From positions 1-43,701 of the IMG/VR virus record IMGVR_UViG_3300039191_000213: DNA of 43,701 bases; one strand, given 5' to 3'. This stretch comes from a virus. Within the stretch, counting starts at the first letter, position 1; each line of letters starts with the position of its first letter. The notes beneath the pieces were generated by a model. That model saw only the letters and a list, made by a program, of their open reading frames with translations, was not told where the DNA came from and did no database searches. Position numbers and translations under genes: made by a program. This document shows, piece by piece, positions 17,751 to 26,168 of this stretch.

Positions 17751-19073
17751 TTACGCGGTGGTCTGCTGTAAAAGTTGTGCTTCAAGGTCCGCCATGGTGG
17801 CTTGCCCGGACTCAATCGCGGTGCGCCACTGCTCAACGGTGCCCGAATCCGGGGTCTGTCCCGCCCGGCGAAAAGCGGTCACGATGGCGTTGCTAACGCT
17901 GGTTGTGCCTGTGCTGTCGGGGAATAGACCGGTGCTTAAAAGATCGCTGGCCAGGTTCTGATACAGCGCGCCCTGGAACGCTATATCGGTATCGCGGTTT
18001 GATAGGACTTGCTGGATAAGAGCCGCTTTGTCTGCCTGCTCAATGTCCGGGTTCATCTGTATGTTCTGGATTTGCGCGGACGCCTGGCCCACAAGGTCGG
18101 TGACGTTGTTTGCCATCACACCCCAGGCATTGGCATTGCTACTGGCGTAGAGCCTGGACAGCGCTTGGTCGGCTTCCTGAGTGGCTAACTGGCTGGTGTA
18201 ACCAAACTGCGTCTGCATCTTTTGCAGGTCGTAACCTTGGCCCTGTTCGAGAAGGTTGGAGCGAATAGAGAAATCGTTGGCCTGCCGGCGCATATCGTTG
18301 GTTTGGCCAGCGTTGAACTGCGATAGGCTTAGCGCAGACTGGCTATCCTGGCTGGCTATCGGCGTAGCCCGGTCAATCATTGCGCCCTGTGCTGCCTCAC
18401 CGGCCATTGAGCTGTTAAGCAGCCCTCGGTTGTTGGCAACCTGTTTGCCTTGAGTCGCTGCTCGCTGCATCAGCGGCGAATCTTTAGCTAGGATGGTATC
18501 GAGCAGGCCGGCCACGGTCTTGGCTTGTGGTAGCGTGGCCTGTGCGGCCCCTTGCAGTGACGGTGAGGCTGACTCCCTTTGTTCCTGCTGAGGATTGTCG
18601 TAACCGGTGCCCTCCTTGGAGCGGTTGAACGATTCGATCACCTGATCCCGCGTCATACCCCCGGCCATCTGGTTCAGCCAGTAATCGCGCCCGTTCTGGT
18701 CCGCATCGCGCCCTGTTTCGTTCTGATATACCGCGTCCACAAACGACTCGTTGGTGTTCCTGCCCTCATAAGACGCCGCCGGCTTAAAGCCCGACTTCTG
18801 ATAATCCGTCGCCAGTTTCTGGCCTCGGTCGTATCGCTGCTGCTGAGCGGCAACGCTGCTGTGCCCGGCAGGGGCTTGCGGCGCTGACGGAAGCCCGCTG
18901 GACTTGTACTTCTGCGCCTCGTTTGATGAGGCTATAGACTGCCCAATTTGGTCGAGAGTCATCTTCCCGCTGGACAGTTCGTTCTGCCAGTAGGCTTTGC
19001 CCTTGGCGTCCTTGCTGCCGTCACGGCCCAGGTATTGTGAATAAAAATTGCTGATTTCGGCGTTACCGGCCAT
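17751..19073 (-). CDS. Internal virion or tail protein with two DUF4214-like repeats
   Basis: This is a 440-aa protein with AGGAG before ATG 19073. Two copies of a DUF4214-like unit are visible. The first is at residues about 5-55 (FYSQYLGRDGSKDAKGKAYW) and the second at about 108-155 (VYQNETGRDADQNGRDYW, then GMTRDQVIESF). The C-terminal half is Gln/Ala-rich and helical, and ends with an acidic helix (TMADLEAQLLQQ). DUF4214 repeats occur in extracellular and phage structural proteins and have no known catalytic role. The position right after the fibre module and before the internal protein block suggests a virion component. Confidence 0.65.
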   Translation of the reverse strand: MAGNAEISNFYSQYLGRDGSKDAKGKAYWQNELSSGKMTLDQIGQSIASSNEAQKYKSSGLPSAPQAPAGHSSVAAQQQRYDRGQKLATDYQKSGFKPAASYEGRNTNESFVDAVYQNETGRDADQNGRDYWLNQMAGGMTRDQVIESFNRSKEGTGYDNPQQEQRESASPSLQGAAQATLPQAKTVAGLLDTILAKDSPLMQRAATQGKQVANNRGLLNSSMAGEAAQGAMIDRATPIASQDSQSALSLSQFNAGQTNDMRRQANDFSIRSNLLEQGQGYDLQKMQTQFGYTSQLATQEADQALSRLYASSNANAWGVMANNVTDLVGQASAQIQNIQMNPDIEQADKAALIQQVLSNRDTDIAFQGALYQNLASDLLSTGLFPDSTGTTSVSNAIVTAFRRAGQTPDSGTVEQWRTAIESGQATMADLEAQLLQQTTA

Positions 19074-19142
19074 GGTCTAGCTCCTGCTTTTGAAAGGGTC
19101 TACAGCGCCAGCCATAGGTCGCGGGGCACAATCCAGTGTCTT

Positions 19143-19625
19143 TTATAGCGTTGCGGCCAATTCAAACAAATCGTCAAGGTCCGTATCACTAAGCCCAAGA
19201 CTCTGCCCAAGCGTTAAAACAAAAGGCCAGTTACGTTCGACTTCTTGTGCAGTCTGCCAATCAACATTGGCTTCCGACCTTTCAGGCTCAGGAAGCGTGT
19301 CGATAGCACTTTGAACGCCCTCCAGATAACCCGCCTGAAGCAATGCACGACGAGCCTGGCGCAGGGTGACAACCATGGAGCCTCGCTTTTGACTCAGCAC
19401 CGCCCCCGCGTCGGCATCCATTGCAATTGTGCCCAGTTTTACCCCGCCACTGCCTGCATAGACGGGACGAGGATCGCCCGGCGCCTGTGCACCCGCCCAA
19501 AGCCCGGCGGGCGTTTGATAGGCGTGAACGGTGGCGTCAAAAGGCAGCGTGGGTAGCGGAAACTGCTCGCCGTCATAGTCAAGGGCACGGCCTTCACTGG
19601 TAGTGACAATCTGTAAATTCGACAT
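19143..19625 (-). CDS. Tail-fibre accessory (assembly) protein
   Basis: This 160-aa ORF starts at ATG 19625 and overlaps the end of the reverse transcriptase gene by 32 bp. A longer frame to 19760 lies wholly inside the RT gene and is unlikely. The C-terminal 80 residues have the pattern common in tail-fibre assembly proteins: VTLRQARRALLQAGYL, then IDTLPEPER, WQTAQEVERNWP, LGLSDTDLDDLFELAA. The N-terminal half is beta-rich. In other phages such genes follow the fibre gene directly; here the DGR genes stand between them. The likely role is folding or attaching the fibre. Confidence 0.65.
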   Translation of the reverse strand: MSNLQIVTTSEGRALDYDGEQFPLPTLPFDATVHAYQTPAGLWAGAQAPGDPRPVYAGSGGVKLGTIAMDADAGAVLSQKRGSMVVTLRQARRALLQAGYLEGVQSAIDTLPEPERSEANVDWQTAQEVERNWPFVLTLGQSLGLSDTDLDDLFELAATL

Positions 19626-20679
19626 CGGCAAAGTCTCGCTTGAGAATGAGTTGGTCAACAATGTGATTAACGGTATTCCAGCTATCGCAGTGCTTGGCGT
19701 AAGCCAAAAATGCGTGCAGGTGCTGCCGCACTTCGTCAAGCGAGGCGGCGCCTTTGGCATAACGGTGTTGCAGGATTTTTAGCTGTCGCCTGAATCGTTT
19801 AATGTTGCGCTTGCGCGGCAGGATGTGAGTTGACCATATCCGATAGCCGCACCAGTCCACCCCGGCGCTGGCCGGCCTTACCTGTGTTTTTGGGTTGAGC
19901 GATAAGCCGCGGCGAGCCAGACAGTCTTGCAGCTGATAAAGGCGCTCCCAAGCCTCTGATTTGCTGGAACACACAATCACTACGTCGTCCATATAACGCA
20001 CGTACTGTCCTGCGCCGTGCGTGTCCGTCATTTCGTGGTCTACGCAGTCCAAGGTGGCGTTGGCGTTCAACTGGCTGCTGAGCGCTCCCACGGGATGGCC
20101 AATGCCGTCGTCATGCCCGTAACCGCCAATCATTGCTCTCCAAAGCCACAGCGTGTCCGGGCACTCAATGGTTTTTGCGACGCTGTCCAGTACAGCGCTG
20201 TGAGGCAGTGAATCAAAAAACTTTCTGACATCCGCCTGAACCAAATACACCGAGTCCCAGCGTCTTTGAGCTTTTCTGAGCATGTGCTGCAGCGCCAGAA
20301 CGCCCGCCTGAGTGCCTTTTCCCTTTCGGCACGCGTAGCTGTGATGAATGAATCGACGCTCAAATAAGGGCTCGACAAAATCCACCACGGCATGGTGCAG
20401 CACCCGGTCTTTAAAGGGCGGCGCCTGAATCAAGCGCATTTTGGGCTCAATCACCACAAACTCACGGGCGCGGCCCGGGCTCCAAGTCTTGTGAATGAGA
20501 TGGTTGTGCAGATTAAGCAGGTTTTCTTCCAAATTGGCGGTGTACTTGACCACTTCTGGCCGGTACCGCTTGTGCTTTCTGGCCGCGTGATAGGCCTTCA
20601 TTAAATTGTCAAAGTCATATATCTCTTCGTAGAGCGGCACCGCATTATCCTTGTGCAGTAAAGGGTGAGTCACGGCCAC
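19594..20679 (-). CDS. DGR reverse transcriptase
   Basis: This 361-aa RT makes cDNA from the template-repeat RNA with frequent errors at adenines. Visible motifs include the first catalytic Asp in VQADVRKFFDSL (about residue 150), PVGALSSQLNAN (about 196-207, the SQ-containing motif 4 typical of DGR-type RTs) and RYMDDVVIV (YMDD 229-232). There is no maturase, protease or endonuclease domain, and the length suits the DGR family. The first possible start is GTG 20679. A second GTG two codons later (20673) has AAGG spaced better upstream and may be the real start. The gene follows the TR, as in phage BPP-1. The 3' end overlaps the fibre accessory gene. Confidence 0.93.
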   Translation of the reverse strand: MAVTHPLLHKDNAVPLYEEIYDFDNLMKAYHAARKHKRYRPEVVKYTANLEENLLNLHNHLIHKTWSPGRAREFVVIEPKMRLIQAPPFKDRVLHHAVVDFVEPLFERRFIHHSYACRKGKGTQAGVLALQHMLRKAQRRWDSVYLVQADVRKFFDSLPHSAVLDSVAKTIECPDTLWLWRAMIGGYGHDDGIGHPVGALSSQLNANATLDCVDHEMTDTHGAGQYVRYMDDVVIVCSSKSEAWERLYQLQDCLARRGLSLNPKTQVRPASAGVDWCGYRIWSTHILPRKRNIKRFRRQLKILQHRYAKGAASLDEVRQHLHAFLAYAKHCDSWNTVNHIVDQLILKRDFADVEFTDCHYQ

Positions 20680-20797
20680 CTTACGGCCGCCGCGCTCTGT
20701 TTATGTTTCGCCGTGAAGCGAGGAAAGTAGCCCCGAGTGATGTGGCTCTGTCCGCAAACCCTTAAGCGTGCGGCTTCTGGCCGGTAAAACGGTCGCT

Positions 20798-20906
20798 CGC
20801 GAGACGGCCCCCAATGTTGCTGTTCGAGTACGACGCTGCGAAGTTGCAGTTCACGATCCAAAGCCCGGCAATCGCGCCATAGCTCCAGTTGCCGCCGACG
20901 ATGGGG
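20798..20906 (-). repeat. DGR template repeat (TR)
   Basis: This is a non-coding copy of the fibre 3' end, lying between avd and the RT gene in the same orientation as the variable repeat. Read in the VR frame it would encode Asn/Tyr-rich variable positions: GGNWSYG, WIVNCNF, YSNSNIGG. Aligned without gaps to VR (offset 548 bp), it differs at nine positions, eight of them adenines on the coding strand. The 3' part (20801-20822) is identical to VR. It ends with a CTCGCGAG palindrome (20796-20803). Confidence 0.92.
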
Positions 20907-20935
20907 CCATCGAAATAAGCGACTTCCCTTTCTTG

Positions 20936-21334
20936 CTATTTGCTGCGCTCGTGCCGCAGCCAGCCGCCAAGAATGGCGCCGAGATCGTTGATGTGCTGTG
21001 CCCAGTCTCGATATTGACCGCCTGAGATGTGCCCGTACCGCTGGGCTTTGCGCACTTTTCTGCGCAGAACTTCAATTTCTATATCCAAATCAGTGAGCGT
21101 GGTTTTCTTTTGATAGCGCTTCCATGCCGTTAGGGTTAATCGCTCAATGCGATCAATGCACAGCCGCACTTCTGCGGTCAGCAAATGCCGTTCGGCCTTT
21201 GGGAAATTGACCAATGCCCGACGACTATAATCTTCCAATTCCTCCACTTTTGTGAGCATGCCCTCAAAGGGGCGAAGATGCTGATACGGGGCGTTATCAC
21301 GCCCCACTGCTTGAGACTGATCGACATGACTCAT
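20936..21334 (-). CDS. avd: DGR accessory variability determinant (Avd)
   Basis: This 132-aa protein starts at ATG 21334 within the ATGA overlap with the fibre stop, so it is translationally coupled to the target gene. It is all-helical and basic, with MLTKVEELEDYSRRALVNF, then AEVRLCIDRIERLTLTAWKR, IEIEVLRRKVRKAQRYG and AQHINDLGAILGGWLR. This is the four-helix, positively charged pattern of Avd proteins, which form a pentameric barrel that binds RT and template RNA. A longer open frame to 21478 runs back through the VR and is not the start. Its place between the VR and TR matches BPP-1. Confidence 0.88.
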   Translation of the reverse strand: MSHVDQSQAVGRDNAPYQHLRPFEGMLTKVEELEDYSRRALVNFPKAERHLLTAEVRLCIDRIERLTLTAWKRYQKKTTLTDLDIEIEVLRRKVRKAQRYGHISGGQYRDWAQHINDLGAILGGWLRHERSK

Positions 21335-23625
21335 AACACCACTCGCGCGAGACGGCCCCCAATGTTGCTGCCCGAGTACGACGCTGCGAAGTTGCAGAGC
21401 ACGAACCAAAGCCCGGCAATCGCGCCAGCGCTCCAGCTGCCGCCGACGACGGGGTAATACTCGCCAGCATCGCGCCATCGCACATAGTCTGGCAGTGTGG
21501 CAGATGAGTCATTCGCCGTTGAGTACGTGTTAGGAATGAATTCTTGGGGGGCAGAAGGCCGAAACGTGATGGGGTAAGTGAGGCTCCCGGAGTTTGCAAC
21601 GGCCTCGCTTGTGCTGAGCCAGGCACCGCCGTATGCGCGGCGCTCAATTACGCCGTAGAACGTACGCGCGCCGTCCATCCACTGCCAAACATTGCCCCAC
21701 AGCCCAACAATCCCCCGGTAGGTGGCCTGAGCCACGTCATCTGCATCGACGTTTGCAGCGCTCGACTCACTAACGCGCCCTTGGCCGGTTTTGGTCTGAC
21801 TGTCCATCGTTGCGTTTTCGACAAGATACAGCCACTGGATCGCCAGCCACATATCGTAATGATAAAGCCGAAAGCCGGTAACGCCTGATACATTTCGAGC
21901 CGTCGCCTTTGTTAGAAAATCCGTCAGCGAGGTGCTAACAAGCGGCAAGACGCCAGCGACAGATTGCAGCTTTCCGCCGCTCTCGCTGGCCTGATATTTT
22001 CCGCACTGAAATGCAGGGACTTCTGCGCCATCAAAAACGAACGCTGGCATGACAGTAAAGCCGGCAATCGGCTGGTCGCTGATCCACCATGCGGCATCCC
22101 CACCTGCAGTGCCGCGCTTGTAGTAAAACTTTGGCACTTCAACCATTACCTGCCCGTCAACGCTCACGTCTTGCATGCCGCCAAAAATCGGATGGCCGTT
22201 AAACCAGCTTGGGGATGGGGTCGCGATGGTGCTGCCAGCTTCATCAATGTGATCCCAGGTGCCGCCCGGGCCGCCCGTTGCTCGCAGTGCTACGCCGATG
22301 ACCTGAGCCGCCAGGACTGAGATCGTCTTGATGGATGCCGCTGATCGTGCCCCTACGTCATCTTCTGCGGCGACGCTAAAGGCAAAATCGGTATCGTCGG
22401 CGACATCTGGCGCAGTCACTTCTACGATTTCACCTTCTGCAATTCCAATAATCTTCGCGAACACGAAGTCGCCAGTGTCAGTCACAACGTACGTGAATGG
22501 GTCGCCGTCCGGGTCCGTGGCGCCGCTAAAGGACACCTGAAACGTCGAGTTCTTGCCCGTCTGTGTGGGGGCCGCGATGGTGATCGGGCCATTGGGGGCG
22601 TTATTGGCAACAACGCTGGCGCTGACTGTCTCGCTTGCGCTGGCATTGCCAATATCATCCAGCGCTCTGATCGTGGCTGACACCGTGCCGCCCACTGGCT
22701 GATCGACAGCTCGTGCGAGCGTAGCGGTCGCCCCCGTCGCGGAAACTGTTTCCGTGGTGCCGTCCCACCAGTTCACCTCAAACCCAGCGATCGCTCCCCC
22801 GCTATGGCGGCTTGTGGCGCTTGCTTCGATTTCCCAGTCCCCGGAGTCCTTTGTGGTGGGCGGCGCTGTAAGGGATAAGGTTAGCGCTCGCGTTGCCTGC
22901 AACTGCAGTTCGTCGGTAATTTTCTGAGATGACCAGGCATTGTTCGTGTCGGTAACCGCATCATTAATTGTGCCCTCAGCGAGCGTGGCCGCTGCAGCCT
23001 GGGCAATATCCGCGTAATACTTGGATCCTCGCAAGTTATTACCTACAACCGTCTGGCTGGTTGCCCAGTTTTTCGATAGCAACTGCGCTGCTTGCGCCGC
23101 GTCCCGAGCGGCATCCGCTTCCAGTTTCACAGCCTCGGTGTCAGACAGAGTTTGTGCGGCCTCTGCAGCGCTCTCGGAGGCCTGTGTCTTGAACGCCTCA
23201 ACATCTATCAGGTTGATCGCAATAACCGCACTGCCTGCCGCCAGGTCGTCGTACAGCACAGCGGCGGTGTGCCTGATAGCAACGACGTACAAGTTCTTGC
23301 TGACGGCATCGCGGAACACGTCATTCACAAAGTAATCGGTCGTGCTGGCCCAATCCCCTCGATAGTTAAAGCCTGACTGCAGGGCAAAATCACCGTTCTC
23401 GTCAAACCCCAGCACCTTTCGCCGGCGCTGTAGGGTTGTCGCGGTAAACTCCTGGCTGACACCGTTCTCGGTGGGAAACTTTAAGGCACGGTCGGTTTCG
23501 ATGTTGACGGCATCAAAACCGGTCGCCACCTGATCGAACTTAGCGTCCACTTCATCGGATCGCGCCGTGGTGCCGGGCTGGAATCGTTGGGCGCTGTCGC
23601 TGTTGTCGTAAAATTCGTTAGCCAC
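21331..23625 (-). CDS. Tail fibre / receptor-binding protein, DGR target
   Basis: This is a 764-aa protein. Residues 1-120 form the likely virion-attachment domain (MANEFYDNSDSAQRFQPG, then a short NYRGDWASTTDYFVNDV module). About 155-240 is an Ala-rich coiled coil (ESAAEAAQTLSDTEAVKLEA). About 260-440 has Ig- or fibronectin-like beta domains (DPDGDPFTYVVTDTGD). The C-terminal 300 residues form a C-type-lectin/formylglycine-enzyme-like fold with GLWGNVWQWMDG and a final WRDAGEYYPVVGGSW to GGRLARV. The last 40 residues are the variable repeat. The gene overlaps the tail-hub gene upstream by 8 bp and avd downstream by ATGA. The fold and role follow known DGR targets such as Mtd; the exact receptor is unknown. 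Confidence 0.88.
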   Translation of the reverse strand: MANEFYDNSDSAQRFQPGTTARSDEVDAKFDQVATGFDAVNIETDRALKFPTENGVSQEFTATTLQRRRKVLGFDENGDFALQSGFNYRGDWASTTDYFVNDVFRDAVSKNLYVVAIRHTAAVLYDDLAAGSAVIAINLIDVEAFKTQASESAAEAAQTLSDTEAVKLEADAARDAAQAAQLLSKNWATSQTVVGNNLRGSKYYADIAQAAAATLAEGTINDAVTDTNNAWSSQKITDELQLQATRALTLSLTAPPTTKDSGDWEIEASATSRHSGGAIAGFEVNWWDGTTETVSATGATATLARAVDQPVGGTVSATIRALDDIGNASASETVSASVVANNAPNGPITIAAPTQTGKNSTFQVSFSGATDPDGDPFTYVVTDTGDFVFAKIIGIAEGEIVEVTAPDVADDTDFAFSVAAEDDVGARSAASIKTISVLAAQVIGVALRATGGPGGTWDHIDEAGSTIATPSPSWFNGHPIFGGMQDVSVDGQVMVEVPKFYYKRGTAGGDAAWWISDQPIAGFTVMPAFVFDGAEVPAFQCGKYQASESGGKLQSVAGVLPLVSTSLTDFLTKATARNVSGVTGFRLYHYDMWLAIQWLYLVENATMDSQTKTGQGRVSESSAANVDADDVAQATYRGIVGLWGNVWQWMDGARTFYGVIERRAYGGAWLSTSEAVANSGSLTYPITFRPSAPQEFIPNTYSTANDSSATLPDYVRWRDAGEYYPVVGGSWSAGAIAGLWFVLCNFAASYSGSNIGGRLARVVL
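21346..21454 (-). repeat. DGR variable repeat (VR)
   Basis: This is the last 109 bp or so of the fibre gene (about residues 725-760). Codons that differ from TR change Asn to Gly, Leu or Ser, Ile to Phe or Val, and Tyr to Ala, all at positions that TR encodes with adenine-bearing codons. Its 3' border, identical to TR over 22 bp (21349-21370), is the likely initiation-of-homing segment. A perfect 10-bp palindrome, CTCGCGCGAG (21342-21351), overlaps its end. Confidence 0.92.
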
Positions 23626-25072
23626 GTCTCAATCTCCGTTCGCTGTAGGTCAGGTCATAGCCCAGCAGCTCGTGTGGCTCGCTGACGCCGTTGCTGTAGA
23701 TGGCAAAGTTTATTGCCGTACCCGAGCCGGTCACGTCGCCGGCTTCTTGAGCGACTACGGGCGCGGACCAGGCTATCTCTCCCCACTTGCCAACGCCCCA
23801 TAGGCCGCCACCCAGCAAAAAGGTCAGCGTCTGTCGTAGGCTTGCCGCTGTTTCTCCGCCGCCGAAGTCGAAGTCAGGGCGAAAGGTGATGTTGGCACTG
23901 GAGCCGGAGCGCACGTCCCAGAACACGCGACGAAAGCGCTTGCGTACACTGGGCTGCTTGAGGTCGGTGTAGGCCAGGGTCAGGAAGGCCCGGATAGGCT
24001 CTCCGGCAAAGCCCTGCGCTCCGCTGCCAAGGCGATAGACGTTGCCAACATCGTCACCGAACAGCACTGATTCTTCGCCGCTGTCGAACTCGCCGGCGTG
24101 CATCACTTGGGGCTTGTTTAGAAAGGAAACGGTGGTCGCCCCCGTAGGGCTCAGGTAAACGCCGCTGCCGTCGTCAAAGAAAACCCGGTACTGCGCCCGC
24201 CGCTTGCTGATTGAGCTGCACTGGACGCGCTCAGCGTAGCCTTCATCGGTGAACAACGGCTCGATCTGCGCCCCGGCCTGCATTTGCCGGAAGTCGCCAA
24301 ACTCTTGCGCGCTTTGCAGGTTTGAAATGCCACGCTCGGCAACGTAATAAGGTTGGATCAAGGACTGCAGCGAGTAGGGCTTGGCCCCGGAGTTGGGAAT
24401 GGTGGTGCGCAATTCAAAGTTTGCGCCGCTGCTGCCGTACAAAGTCTTGATGTTGTCTCGGCCGGTGACGTGAAGAACGCCGCCTGTGCCGTTGATTAGG
24501 CCCGTTAGCGCGCCACTGGTGCCAATTTCGCCCGCACCACCGGTTGACGCATCCCAGTTGAGCGGATCGCCTATGCCGGAGTGCTGCAAGCTGCCCTGCG
24601 GATAGCCCAGCATCAGGTGATTTTGATGAATGGCGATGTATTTCGCGCCCGTCATAGCGCCGGCAATCTCGCTCAGTGTGCCGTCCTTGAGCTGATAAGG
24701 CTTTGCGCCGCCAACCATGTGCAGCGCCCGCCCGGCCTCGGTCGCCAGAAAGTTGCCCTCGGCAAACTCATAGCGCCCCGTCGCCAGGGTTCCGATGCTG
24801 GCCCAGGCCCCGCCAATCAGCTTGTACAGGTCAGACGTGGCGCCGTTCTCGCGGATCGCGTAATGCTCGTCCTTGAACGTACACACGCCCAGTATCGGCC
24901 CGGTCCCTGGCAAGGTGTCGCCCAGCTTGGTGTAGCCACTGATTCGACGGTAACCCCCGGTCACAGGGCATTCGTAGTTCACAGCAAACAAACATTGTCC
25001 TGGCTTGGCCTGTCGGGGCGGTGTCATCAGATCAATACCGCCGCCCAGGCCGACATACGCGGTCCGGTTCAT
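23618..25072 (-). CDS. Tail hub / nozzle structural protein
   Basis: This 484-aa protein is beta-rich throughout, beginning with GLGGGIDLMTPPRQAKPG, a start typical of podophage tail proteins that plug the head-tail channel. It has repeated short sheet-forming units (GTGGVLHVTGRDNIKTLYGSS, DDGSGVYLSPTG, FGDDVGNVYRLGSG), as expected for a beta-propeller-like nozzle. The C-terminus is YDLTYSERRLRRG. It overlaps its upstream neighbour by ATGA and the fibre gene by 8 bp. It lies between the head-tail adaptor and the fibre, matching the order of P22/N4-like tails. The exact homolog cannot be fixed without a search. Confidence 0.7.
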   Translation of the reverse strand: MNRTAYVGLGGGIDLMTPPRQAKPGQCLFAVNYECPVTGGYRRISGYTKLGDTLPGTGPILGVCTFKDEHYAIRENGATSDLYKLIGGAWASIGTLATGRYEFAEGNFLATEAGRALHMVGGAKPYQLKDGTLSEIAGAMTGAKYIAIHQNHLMLGYPQGSLQHSGIGDPLNWDASTGGAGEIGTSGALTGLINGTGGVLHVTGRDNIKTLYGSSGANFELRTTIPNSGAKPYSLQSLIQPYYVAERGISNLQSAQEFGDFRQMQAGAQIEPLFTDEGYAERVQCSSISKRRAQYRVFFDDGSGVYLSPTGATTVSFLNKPQVMHAGEFDSGEESVLFGDDVGNVYRLGSGAQGFAGEPIRAFLTLAYTDLKQPSVRKRFRRVFWDVRSGSSANITFRPDFDFGGGETAASLRQTLTFLLGGGLWGVGKWGEIAWSAPVVAQEAGDVTGSGTAINFAIYSNGVSEPHELLGYDLTYSERRLRRG

Positions 25073-25683
25073 GCCAGGCTCGGGGGGAGTTCGACGCGCG
25101 GTAGCTGGGATTCCATCAGAAGGATCTCCATTTTCACAGCGTTACGGCCGGCCTGTTGCGCGACTTCTTGCGCATTTTCGTACAGGGCGTACTGCATCAT
25201 GGCCCGGTACACCACGCACAAATGGAAACGCGAGGGCATACGCGGTTGATCCGCGTTATTGACCAGCTCTTGCGGGGTGCGCCAATACTCAAACGTCAAG
25301 TTGCCCGCGCTCGCAGGGGGTGCATTCAAGTGCAGCACTCCATCCGGCGCAATGGCCACGCGACCAAAGGTGCCCGCCACGTCCTTTTCCAGCTCATACC
25401 AAGGCACTACCTTGATTCTTTCGCCTGCAAACTGCAGTGTTTCCGACTCCCACACATCAAAGTCGGACGGCAGCGAATACTCGGTGTCCAAAGCTGTCAG
25501 CTCAACCTCGCCCCGAGCCCAATCAAACGCCCAACGTCGCTCGTTCTGCAGCTCGCGCCATGCCGTTGCTGTCCAGCCGACAAAGCGGGCGTACTCCCCG
25601 GACTGACTGACCACGTTCGCAGGTCCATTACCTGCAGCGCCCACTTCCTGGCGCAAGCGTTGGCAAAGCTCCAAGAAGGTCAT
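25069..25683 (-). CDS. Head-tail adaptor protein
   Basis: This is a 204-aa protein. It has the pattern of podophage adaptors that bind under the portal: a first helical domain MTFLELCQRLRQEVG, then SGEYARFVGWTATAWRELQNERRW. A middle region with YSLPSDFDVWESETL and a YWRTPQEL strand follows, and then a long C-terminal helical part. Adaptor proteins with this N-terminal helix plus WxxLQxxxxW signature usually precede the tail nozzle gene, as here. It overlaps the next gene by ATGA. The call rests on the N-terminal pattern and on gene order. Confidence 0.7.
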   Translation of the reverse strand: MTFLELCQRLRQEVGAAGNGPANVVSQSGEYARFVGWTATAWRELQNERRWAFDWARGEVELTALDTEYSLPSDFDVWESETLQFAGERIKVVPWYELEKDVAGTFGRVAIAPDGVLHLNAPPASAGNLTFEYWRTPQELVNNADQPRMPSRFHLCVVYRAMMQYALYENAQEVAQQAGRNAVKMEILLMESQLPRVELPPSLA

Positions 25684-25686
25684 CAG

Positions 25687-26103
25687 TTAAACCTCGCCGG
25701 TGACTTCGCGGACGATCTGGAACGGGTAGCTCTGAACTTCCGTCATGTTCATTTCTGAGTCGTAGTGGCGCTGCATGGCGCACCTCAGATTTTCTACAAT
25801 AGACTCCGACACGATGACTTTTTGACCGCGTTTGATAACGAAGCTCTTACCATTCACACCGCCCTGAACCGGCTGCTTGTCCTGCTCATGGGTGGAAATG
25901 ATGATCTCGAACTGCCGCTCTTTGGCGTTGCCGGTAATAACGGGAGCCGCTTTTGATAGAGCCACCGGTTCGTTACCCAAGGCTGCGTTAATTTTCTTTC
26001 GCAAGTTTTCAGTGCCGATCTTGTCTGGATAGTCCACCCCAAGGGTTTGGGCCATATCTACCAGCTCTGCACGGCTCATTGCTTCAGTATTGATGTCACT
26101 CAT
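25687..26103 (-). CDS. Small head protein with N-terminal LEM/SAP-like helical domain
   Basis: This is a 138-aa ORF. ATG 26103 is preferred over an in-frame start at 26127 that would lie inside the terminator hairpin. Residues 10-40 (MSRAELVDMAQTLGVDYP, then GTENLRKKINAAL) resemble the two-helix HeH/SAP/LEM fold often found in phage head-completion proteins. The rest has beta strands (FEIIISTHEQDKQPVQGG, KSFVIKRGQKVIVSESIVE), and the end is conserved-looking: MTEVQSYPFQIVREV. It sits between the capsid and adaptor genes. It is probably a head decoration or completion factor. Confidence 0.6.
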   Translation of the reverse strand: MSDINTEAMSRAELVDMAQTLGVDYPDKIGTENLRKKINAALGNEPVALSKAAPVITGNAKERQFEIIISTHEQDKQPVQGGVNGKSFVIKRGQKVIVSESIVENLRCAMQRHYDSEMNMTEVQSYPFQIVREVTGEV

Positions 26104-26125
26104 GACTGCGTACCTTCGATCAGAC

Positions 26126-26151
26126 AAAGAAAACCCCGGTAGGTGCCGGGG
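26126..26151 (-). terminator. Rho-independent terminator after the capsid gene
   Basis: On the minus strand CCCCGG (from 26151) pairs with CCGGGG (to 26134) around a CACCTA loop. TTTTCTTT follows. It stands 18 nt after the capsid stop. It probably limits read-through so that capsid mRNA exceeds downstream tail mRNA. Confidence 0.75.
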
Positions 26152-26168
26152 CTGTTGGGGTTGCTGGC

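Noticed and set aside
19594-20679. Retron, group II intron or Abi-type reverse transcriptase
   Set aside because: No maturase or msr/msd structure is seen, while TR, VR and Avd identify a DGR.
20936-21478. Longer 180-aa version of Avd
   Set aside because: The extra N-terminal part is the VR read in another frame; the ATG at 21334 in the ATGA overlap is far more plausible.
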